Origin: Granulicella sp.
GTDB lineage: Bacteria > Acidobacteriota > Terriglobia > Terriglobales > Acidobacteriaceae
DNA length: 13,156 nucleotides
Direction: 5' to 3'
NCBI GenBank assembly: GCA_003133205.1
Contig: PKWK01000416.1
Span: 1 to 13,156, forward strand
Positions 1 through 7,117 of the stretch are shown in pieces. Position 1 is the stretch's first letter, and every line of letters begins with the position of its first letter. The notes beneath the pieces are model-generated. The model made no database searches, had not been told where the DNA came from, and was given only the letters and a program-made list of their open reading frames with translations. Made by a program: the position numbers and the translations under genes.

Positions 1-110
1 AACGGCCCCACGCCGATCATGTCCAGCATGTTCAGCGCCACTGCGCCGCGCAGGTTCAGGCTGCGGTGGAGATGCGGTTCGCCCTCAGGCCGCGTTTCGA
101 TCGATGTCAC
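1..110 (-). CDS. Amino-acid permease (APC family), N-terminal fragment
   Basis: Partial gene running off the left edge of the window. Read on the minus strand from a GTG at 108-110, 36 codons are visible: a short hydrophilic head (residues about 1-16) followed by SLNLRGAVALNMLDMIGVGP. This matches the start of the first membrane helix of APC-superfamily amino-acid permeases, whose first helix carries a glycine-rich 'NMIGVGPF'-like substrate-binding motif. An in-frame TAG lies eight codons upstream of the GTG and no ATG lies between, so GTG is the only standard start. The Shine-Dalgarno is weak (GAG about 9 nt upstream). It lies 61 bp downstream of the Hcp-like gene on the same strand and could be co-transcribed. 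Substrate cannot be told from this fragment. Confidence 0.7.
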   Translation of the reverse strand, partial: MTSIETRPEGEPHLHRSLNLRGAVALNMLDMIGVGP

Positions 111-171
111 CGGCGTCTCGATGCTTCGAGTCTAGACCATCCCCGCGTCTACGCCACGCACTCAGCCGACG

Positions 172-690
172 CTACTTGGCATCCCAGGCGTCCTGGGCGC
201 TCTTATTGCCATTCATGTACGTCACTTCGATCTTCTGGTAGGTGAACGTGATCCGTTCGCTGCCGCCAACCTTGGTGACGTTGGTGATCACCGCGTCGCT
301 CAGGTTGATCTTCTGCGCCGCCTTCTCCGTCTTCGCGCTGCCAGCCGGGAACACGATCGACACCTGGAGCACCTCATTCGAACTCATCGCCTGATAGAAC
401 ATCGGTGAGGCTTTATCGATCGCCTTCATAATCGTGATCAATCCGTGCTGACGCTTCCCGCTCGCCATCCCGCTCGCAGCGTCCCTGCTCGGAGTCTCTT
501 CGCGGACCACGTCAGTCAGCCGGATCTGCTCAGTGCCGGCCGTCTTCATATCTCCGCCTTTGATCCTCCCCTGCTTGGACCCTTCTATCGTCATGTAGGC
601 GTCTACAGCTGCCAATGCCTTTACTGCCGGCATCAGCGTAACTACCAAGCCGCACACCACAACCAACCGCCCTGCTCGACCAATTCGCAT
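172..690 (-). CDS. hcp: Hcp-like type VI secretion tube protein with N-terminal signal peptide
   Basis: 172 aa from the chosen ATG at 688-690, which has a strong AGGAGG Shine-Dalgarno 7 nt upstream; an ATG 17 codons further upstream lacks this support. Hcp family signs are visible. After the N-terminus comes AYMTIEGSKQGRIKGG, the typical first strand. The middle has GKRQHGLITIMKAIDKASP, the conserved 'H-x-P-x-x-I-x-K-x-I-DKASP' stretch with P replaced by G. The end reads ITFTYQKIEVTY then SAQDAWDAK. Hcp monomers form hexameric rings that stack into the T6SS inner tube and also carry effectors. Oddly, residues 1-27 look like a Sec signal peptide (MRIGRAG, hydrophobic core VVVCGLVVTLM, then AVKALA), whereas tube Hcp proteins normally have none. 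No other T6SS gene is present. It may be a periplasmic Hcp-fold protein rather than a working tube subunit. Confidence 0.82.
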   Translation of the reverse strand: MRIGRAGRLVVVCGLVVTLMPAVKALAAVDAYMTIEGSKQGRIKGGDMKTAGTEQIRLTDVVREETPSRDAASGMASGKRQHGLITIMKAIDKASPMFYQAMSSNEVLQVSIVFPAGSAKTEKAAQKINLSDAVITNVTKVGGSERITFTYQKIEVTYMNGNKSAQDAWDAK

Positions 691-914
691 AGCAAATCCT
701 CCTGAGTTTCCAATATCCCAGCGACGAACGAGGCCCGGCATTCCGCAATGGTTCTATCACGCGCCGAAGAACACCAGCAATCGCCAATCTGACCTTGGAT
801 CGAGGTGGCCTCTTCCTCGATACCCCACCGCAGCGCCCCCTTCCCCCCGCCGCATGACAGAGACCTCCTGCATGAGCGACACTGTCAGGGATCAAAAAAC
901 TGGAGCCACCCAAG
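691..914. other. Divergent intergenic spacer between hcp-like gene and hydratase gene
   Basis: 224 bp between two divergently transcribed genes, so promoters for both directions are expected here. I see the strong Shine-Dalgarno of the hcp-like gene at its left end, a GGAG 9 nt before the hydratase start at its right end, and one perfect 7-bp inverted repeat (799-821, listed separately). I did not find a convincing -35/-10 pair for either direction. Short open frames across this region look like chance GC-rich frames. Confidence 0.5.
799..821. promoter_or_regulatory. Perfect 7-bp inverted repeat, possible operator
   Basis: ATCGAGG at 799-805 is repeated as its reverse complement CCTCGAT at 815-821, with a 9-nt spacer. 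Its place in the divergent spacer suits a regulator-binding site, but an alternative inner pairing (GAGG with CCTC at 809-812) and the short arms mean chance is possible. No regulator gene is next to it. Confidence 0.25.
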
Positions 915-1682
915 ATGACCGGACTACGCGAACAACAAATGATCGAGGCCGCCAACCTGCTGCTCGACGCTCGCCGCACCCACACCCCCATCGCCGACCT
1001 GCCGCCCGAACTGCAGCCCACCTCGACCGAAGAGTGCGGCCGCGTGCACGACGAAATGGCCCTCGCCTACCAGGACATCGGCGGCTGGAAGGTCGGCGCT
1101 CCAAGCCCCGAAGCCGTCCCGTTCTTCGCGCCCATGCCGCGCGCCTGGATGGCCCCCAGCGGTGCAATCCTCAGTGGCCCCACCTACCGCTACCGCGTCC
1201 TCGAAGCTGAGATCGCCTTCCTGATCGGCGAAGACCTGCCACCACGCGACACGCCCTACACGCGCGAAGAGGTCGTCGCTGCCATCGCCAGTTGCCATCC
1301 CGTCATTGAGGAGCTTGAGTCCGGCCTCATCGACCCCAAGGCCGCCAACAATTTTTCCGCGCTCGCCGATCTGCAGATGCACGGCGGCTTCATCCACGGC
1401 CCGGCCTGCGCGGACTGGAAGAGCATCGACTTCTCCAAGGAGACGGTCACGCTCTCCATCGACGGCGTGGTCCAGGTCGAGCGCACCGGCTCCAACACCT
1501 CCGGCGACCTCCTGCGCCTGCTCCCCTACCTCGCCAACGAGGGCGCCGCGCGCACCGGAGGCCTCCAAGCCGGCCAGTGGATCACCACCGGAAGCTGGAC
1601 CGGCAACACGCCCGCGCTGCCCGGCTCAAAGGCTGAAGCAGTGTTCGCCCACGCCGGCCGCGTCAGCCTGCGCTTCGCCTAA
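915..1682 (+). CDS. 2-keto-4-pentenoate hydratase-like enzyme (fumarylacetoacetase superfamily)
   Basis: 255 aa, the usual length of MhpD/2-oxopent-4-enoate hydratases. These enzymes add water to 2-hydroxy-alkadienoates in aromatic meta-cleavage pathways; relatives act as 4-oxalocrotonate decarboxylases or other beta-cleaving keto-acid enzymes. Visible family marks are GWKVG at 57-61 (conserved Lys59), LEAEIAF at 96-102 supplying the paired metal-binding Glu97 and Glu99, and PVIEE at 129-133 supplying the third metal ligand, probably Glu132. It is a cytosolic enzyme with no signal peptide. The start is ATG at 915 with GGAG 9 nt upstream; an ATG at 854 belongs to another frame. No other aromatic-degradation gene is in the window, so the substrate is open. 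It is the first gene of a tight plus-strand group, with only 9 bp to the next gene. Confidence 0.85.
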   Translation: MTGLREQQMIEAANLLLDARRTHTPIADLPPELQPTSTEECGRVHDEMALAYQDIGGWKVGAPSPEAVPFFAPMPRAWMAPSGAILSGPTYRYRVLEAEIAFLIGEDLPPRDTPYTREEVVAAIASCHPVIEELESGLIDPKAANNFSALADLQMHGGFIHGPACADWKSIDFSKETVTLSIDGVVQVERTGSNTSGDLLRLLPYLANEGAARTGGLQAGQWITTGSWTGNTPALPGSKAEAVFAHAGRVSLRFA

Positions 1683-1691
1683 GCCACGACG

Positions 1692-4367
1692 ATGCCCAAG
1701 CAGACCACACGCCGAACCTTCCTCAAGCTCAGCGCCGCAGCCGCGTCCCTAAGCGCAGCCGAGTTCGCCCACGCGCTCCCCGCAGGCACTCGCATCTCCA
1801 TCGTCACGGACGATGACTCGCCGCTCATAACCAGCGCGCCCGTCCAATGGGCACTCGAAAAACTTCGCCAGGCCATCACACCCAAAGGTCTTGCCGCCAA
1901 AAAAGGCGGCTCTCCCTTCAGCATCCTCATTGCCCCCGTCGCCAGCCCGCTAGCCAAAGCCTTCCCCAACCGGCCCAGATTTACCCAGCCTGAGTCGACC
2001 TCCCTCATTCCCGGCGGCAATAAGTTCAGCCTGCTCGCCACCGGCAGCGACGTTCGCGGCATCACCTACGCCGTCCTCGAACTCGCCGACCGCATCCGCC
2101 TCAGCGATTCCCCCATGCTCGAGCTGCAACTAGCTGCGCCGCTCATCGAATCCACCCCCAACCGCGTCCGCAGCGTCGCCCGCGCCTTCCTCTCCGAGAT
2201 CGAGGACAAAGCCTGGTTCTACGACCGCGCCTTCTGGACCGCCTACCTCGACACTCTCGCCGCCGCCCGCTTCAACCGCTTCAACTTCGCGCTCGGCTTC
2301 GGCTGGGACTTCCCCCGCGGCGTCACCGGCGACTACTTCCACTTCCCCTACCCCTACCTCGTCGAGGTCCCCGGCTACGAGCAGGTCCACGTCGAACCGG
2401 CTCTCCAGCCCGGCGAGCGCCAGCGCAACCTCGAAACCCTCCAATTTATCGCCACCGAAACCGCTCGCCGCGGCATGGACTTCCAACTCGGCATCTGGAC
2501 CCACGCCTACCAGTGGACCGACAGCCCGCACTCCGACCACCACATCGCCGGCCTCACGCCCGAAACGCACGCCGCCTACTGCCGCGATGCCCTCGCCCTC
2601 ATCCTCAAGGACTGCCCGCAGATCACCGGCCTCACCATGCGCATCCATGGCGAGAGCGGCATCCCCGAGGGCAGCTATCCCTTCTGGCAAACACTCTTCG
2701 ACGCCATCCCCGCGGCCGGCCGCAAGATCGAAATCGACATGCACGCCAAGGGTCTCAACCAGATCATGATCGACATGGCGCGCAAGACCGGCATGCCCGT
2801 CAAGGCCGGCGCAAAGTTTTGGGCCGAGCACCTTGGCCTCGGCTACCAGCAGGCCGACATCCGCGCCAACGAGTACCCCCGCAAAGGGGTGACCGGAGCC
2901 TTCGCCGTCTCCAGCGGCGAGCGCAACTTCACCCGCTACGGCTACGGCGACTTCTACCAGCAGAACAGCGGCATCGACCTCCTCTACCGCGTCTGGCCCG
3001 GCACGCAGCGCCATCTCCTCTGGGGCGACCCCGCGCTCGCCGCAGGATACGGCCGCGCCGCCAACTTCTGCGGAGCCGCCGGCATGGAACTCTGCGAGCC
3101 GCTCACCTTCAAGGGCCGCGAAAGCTCCGGCCATCCTGGCGGCCGCAACGCCTACGCCGACGGCGCACTGGGTGCCCCACATCCTGCAGGGATGTGGGAA
3201 ACGTCTGACCTCGACACCGCCAAGTTCGCCGTCACCTACCTCCTCTGGGGCCGCTACCTCTACAACCCCGACACCGCACCGGAAGTCCATCACCGCTACC
3301 TCAAACAAGCCTTCGGCCCCGCCGGACCCGCGCTAGAAACCGCGCTCGCGAACTCCAGCCGCATCCTTCCGCTGATCACGACAGCATGGTGCCCCTCGGC
3401 CTCCAACCACGAGTTCTGGCCGGAGATGCTCACCCCCGTCTCCATCCTCCCCATCACCGGCAAGCCGCTCTACGGAGACTCGCCCACGCCCCACAACGTC
3501 AGTGCCATCAGCCCGCTCGACCCGCAAATCTTCACCACCATCGACCAGCACGCCAAAGACCTCGTATCCGGCACAAAGAACGCGCGCTACAACACCAGCG
3601 AAGTCATCGCCTGGCTCGAAGCCCTGGTCGCCACCTCCACCAAAGGTCTCGCAGCAGCCCGTACAGCCGCCGGTTCCAAGCACCTCACTCCCGAGTTCCG
3701 CCGCGCCGAAGAAGACATCCTCATCCTCAACGGCCTCGGCTCCTACTACGCCAACCTCTTCCGCGCCGCGCTCTACTACAGCATTTACAAACAAAGTAGT
3801 GGCGGCACCAGCGCCGTGGCCTCATTCCGTGCGGCGCGTGACTCATGGGCAGCAATGGCCAAGCGCGCGCAGACGATATACAAAACGGACGTCAGCTACG
3901 GCTCAACACCATTCCGCCGCGGCCACTGGGCCGACCGCTTGCCGGCGATTGAGGCAGACTTGGCTCTTTTCGAAAAGAGTCTTGGAATAAAGCCCGGTGT
4001 TCCCATGTTCATTGACATGCAACTCGTCCCCCCGCCCCCTCCACGCCCTACCATCGCCGCAAAGCACACCGCGCCCAATTCCTTCCACCCCGGCAGCGAC
4101 CTCCCTCTCACCATCAGCACGCCCGCCACCGTGACCAACGCCATCCTGTGGTATCGCCACGTCAACCACGGCGAACGCTGGCTCTCCGTGCCTATGAAGC
4201 AATCCGGCCCCACCCACTCCGCCGTCATCCCCGACAACTACACCGACTCCCCCTACCCGCTCCAGTACTACTTCGAACTCCACACCGCCGCCTCCGCCAC
4301 GCTCCACCCGCCCTTCAATCCGACCCTCAGCAACCAGCCTTACTACGCCGTCCACTTGCGCACCTAA
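1692..4367 (+). CDS. Tat-exported glycoside-hydrolase-like protein (alpha-glucuronidase/hexosaminidase-type fold)
   Basis: 891 aa. Residues 1-32 form a Tat signal: TTRRTFLKL at 5-13, an alanine-rich core, and AHALPAG near the likely cleavage site, so the protein should be folded before export. Residues about 33-150 resemble the N-terminal alpha/beta domain preceding the TIM barrel in GH67/GH115/GH20-type enzymes, ending in the typical DVRGITYAVLELADRI (120-135). Residues about 155-520 look like a barrel: AARFNRFNFALGFGWDF (191-207), then MRIHGESG with Glu321 as a possible catalytic or binding carboxylate, and IDMHAKG. An alpha-helical part follows. The last about 115 residues, after a proline-rich linker (PPPPPRP), look like a beta-sandwich domain. 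Family and substrate are not certain; plant cell-wall glycan is a guess. There is no clear Shine-Dalgarno; the start lies 9 bp after the hydratase stop, suggesting coupling. A dispersed repeat lies in frame at about residues 493-503. Confidence 0.65.
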   Translation: MPKQTTRRTFLKLSAAAASLSAAEFAHALPAGTRISIVTDDDSPLITSAPVQWALEKLRQAITPKGLAAKKGGSPFSILIAPVASPLAKAFPNRPRFTQPESTSLIPGGNKFSLLATGSDVRGITYAVLELADRIRLSDSPMLELQLAAPLIESTPNRVRSVARAFLSEIEDKAWFYDRAFWTAYLDTLAAARFNRFNFALGFGWDFPRGVTGDYFHFPYPYLVEVPGYEQVHVEPALQPGERQRNLETLQFIATETARRGMDFQLGIWTHAYQWTDSPHSDHHIAGLTPETHAAYCRDALALILKDCPQITGLTMRIHGESGIPEGSYPFWQTLFDAIPAAGRKIEIDMHAKGLNQIMIDMARKTGMPVKAGAKFWAEHLGLGYQQADIRANEYPRKGVTGAFAVSSGERNFTRYGYGDFYQQNSGIDLLYRVWPGTQRHLLWGDPALAAGYGRAANFCGAAGMELCEPLTFKGRESSGHPGGRNAYADGALGAPHPAGMWETSDLDTAKFAVTYLLWGRYLYNPDTAPEVHHRYLKQAFGPAGPALETALANSSRILPLITTAWCPSASNHEFWPEMLTPVSILPITGKPLYGDSPTPHNVSAISPLDPQIFTTIDQHAKDLVSGTKNARYNTSEVIAWLEALVATSTKGLAAARTAAGSKHLTPEFRRAEEDILILNGLGSYYANLFRAALYYSIYKQSSGGTSAVASFRAARDSWAAMAKRAQTIYKTDVSYGSTPFRRGHWADRLPAIEADLALFEKSLGIKPGVPMFIDMQLVPPPPPRPTIAAKHTAPNSFHPGSDLPLTISTPATVTNAILWYRHVNHGERWLSVPMKQSGPTHSAVIPDNYTDSPYPLQYYFELHTAASATLHPPFNPTLSNQPYYAVHLRT
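3171..3198. repeat. REP-like hairpin element inside the glycoside-hydrolase-like gene
   Basis: The stretch starts ggtgcccca and contains the arm cccacatcc (3176-3184), a 5-nt loop, and the exact complement ggatgtggg (3190-3198). The left end and overall design match the element at 9018-9057 in ligD (ggtgcccca then tcc, with a matching right arm). It is read through in frame and encodes about GAPHPAGMWE. Confidence 0.6.
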
Positions 4368-4386
4368 TCGCCGGAGCGTTTAGCAT
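4356..4386 (+). promoter_or_regulatory. Possible promoter of aceB, predicting a leaderless transcript
   Basis: A TAGCAT hexamer (4381-4386) sits exactly 6 nt before the aceB ATG, so the +1 position would fall on the A of the start codon. A TTGCGC hexamer (4356-4361) lies 19 nt upstream, which is long for a sigma70 spacer. AGAGG also lies just before the ATG but is too close (2 nt) to work as a normal Shine-Dalgarno. Tentative. Confidence 0.3.
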
Positions 4387-4392
4387 AGAGGT

Positions 4393-6021
<1,629 letters not shown>

Positions 6022-6064
6022 GGGGAAAGCCTTATCTTCCTCGCCAATAACAAGTTCGTACATC

Positions 6065-6093
6065 TTGACAGCCCGCCCAAGAATCTCAATCAT
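6065..6093 (+). promoter_or_regulatory. Candidate sigma70 promoter of ku
   Basis: A perfect -35 hexamer TTGACA (6065-6070), a 17-nt spacer, and AATCAT (6088-6093), which matches 4 of 6 positions of TATAAT. Transcription would begin near 6100, leaving about 20 nt before the ku start and placing GAGGTG in the leader. This suggests ku, and perhaps ligD, can be expressed separately from aceB. Confidence 0.5.
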
Positions 6094-6120
6094 CGGTGAT
6101 AGCTGTCGGCGAGGTGTCCT

Positions 6121-7059
6121 TTGGCACGTCCTTACTGGTCCGGTCACATTCAGATCTCTCTCGTCTCCTTCGGCGTAAAGCTCTTCGTCGCGACCGAAGC
6201 CAAGAGCGAGATCCGCTTCTATCAAATCAGCCGCAGCACCGGTGAGCGCGTGCGCCACCAGAAGGTGCTCGCCTCCGCGCTCGAACAGGCGCCCGACGAG
6301 GCCGCCGCACCCGTCGAAAAGGATGAGATCGTCAAGGGTTACGAATACACCAAGGGCCAGTACGTCATCATCGAGCCCTCCGAGATCGCCAACCTCCGCG
6401 TCCCCTCCAAGCACACCGTCGAAATCCAGCAGTTCGTCTCGCTCGACGAACTCGCTCCCGAATACCTCGAAAAGCCCTACTTCGTCGTCCCCGAGAACGA
6501 CATCCAGGCGGAAGCATTCGCCGTCGTCCGCGCCGCCCTCGCCAAGTCGAAGAAGGCCGGCCTCGGCAAGATCGCCTTCAGCGGCCGCGAGAACATCATC
6601 GCCATCACCGCTGCGCCCGGCGACCAACCCGGCATGATGGCCTACACCATGCGCTACGAGGAAGAACTCCGCAAGCCCGCGGAATACTTCGGCGAGATCA
6701 AGAAAGTCGCCATCGACAAAGACTCCCTCGAACTCGCCGAGACCCTCATCAAGAAGCGCACCGCCAAGTTCGACCCCAGCAAATTCACCGACGGCTACGA
6801 GACTGCGCTGAAGGAACTGGTCGAAGCCAAGATCAAGCACGCGCCGATCCCCAGGGACGAAGTTGTCGAGCCGAAGCGTGGCCAGGTGATCAACCTGATG
6901 GACGCACTCCGCAAGAGCGTTCAGGCCGGCGAAGCCGCACCCGCCGCCGGCAAGAAGAAGCCGCCAGTCAGCGTGAAAGAGGCGCCCGCCGCCAAGTCCG
7001 CCAAAGGCATTGCCCTCGTCAAGCCCGCCGCGAAGGCCGCCCGCCGCAAGTCCGCCTGA
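6121..7059 (+). CDS. ku: Bacterial Ku protein (non-homologous end joining)
   Basis: 312 aa, slightly longer than the usual 250-300. Bacterial Ku forms a homodimeric ring that binds DNA double-strand ends and recruits LigD. The N-terminus (ARPYWSGHIQISLVSFGVKL) is the classic Ku opening, followed by the core: FYQISRSTGERVRHQKVL, KGYEYTKGQYVII, EYLEKPYFVVP, MMAYTMRYEEELRKP and SKFTDGYETALKELVEAKI. The conserved C-terminal motif NLMDALRKSVQ is present, then a lysine/alanine-rich tail of about 45 residues, which in other Ku proteins aids DNA binding. The start is TTG at 6121, with GAGGTG 4 nt upstream; the usual Ku N-terminus begins exactly here. ligD follows 58 bp later on the same strand. Confidence 0.96.
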   Translation: MARPYWSGHIQISLVSFGVKLFVATEAKSEIRFYQISRSTGERVRHQKVLASALEQAPDEAAAPVEKDEIVKGYEYTKGQYVIIEPSEIANLRVPSKHTVEIQQFVSLDELAPEYLEKPYFVVPENDIQAEAFAVVRAALAKSKKAGLGKIAFSGRENIIAITAAPGDQPGMMAYTMRYEEELRKPAEYFGEIKKVAIDKDSLELAETLIKKRTAKFDPSKFTDGYETALKELVEAKIKHAPIPRDEVVEPKRGQVINLMDALRKSVQAGEAAPAAGKKKPPVSVKEAPAAKSAKGIALVKPAAKAARRKSA

Positions 7060-7117
7060 CACGCGCACGGACGGCAGCGAGTAAAATCCCTCGTTGAGGG
7101 AAGGAGCCGGAGCAACC

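Noticed and set aside
117..130. Hairpin ctcga-tgct-tcgag between the hcp-like gene and the permease
   Set aside because: Only 5 bp without a T-run, so too weak to call a terminator or operator.
172..741. Longer start for the hcp-like gene at 741
   Set aside because: The internal ATG at 690 has AGGAGG at ideal spacing and begins a clean signal peptide; the upstream 17 residues do neither.
530..1021. 163-codon minus-strand frame spanning the divergent spacer
   Set aside because: It overlaps both the hcp-like gene in another frame and the hydratase start. Its composition is random and it has no Shine-Dalgarno.
2130..3308. 392-codon minus-strand open frame
   Set aside because: Antisense to the glycoside-hydrolase-like gene, with a repetitive Val/Gly/Ala/Glu composition and no domain.
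7056..7087. CTGACA ... TAAAAT as a ligD promoter
   Set aside because: The hexamers look good but the 20-nt spacer is too long for a normal sigma70 promoter; ligD may simply be co-transcribed with ku.
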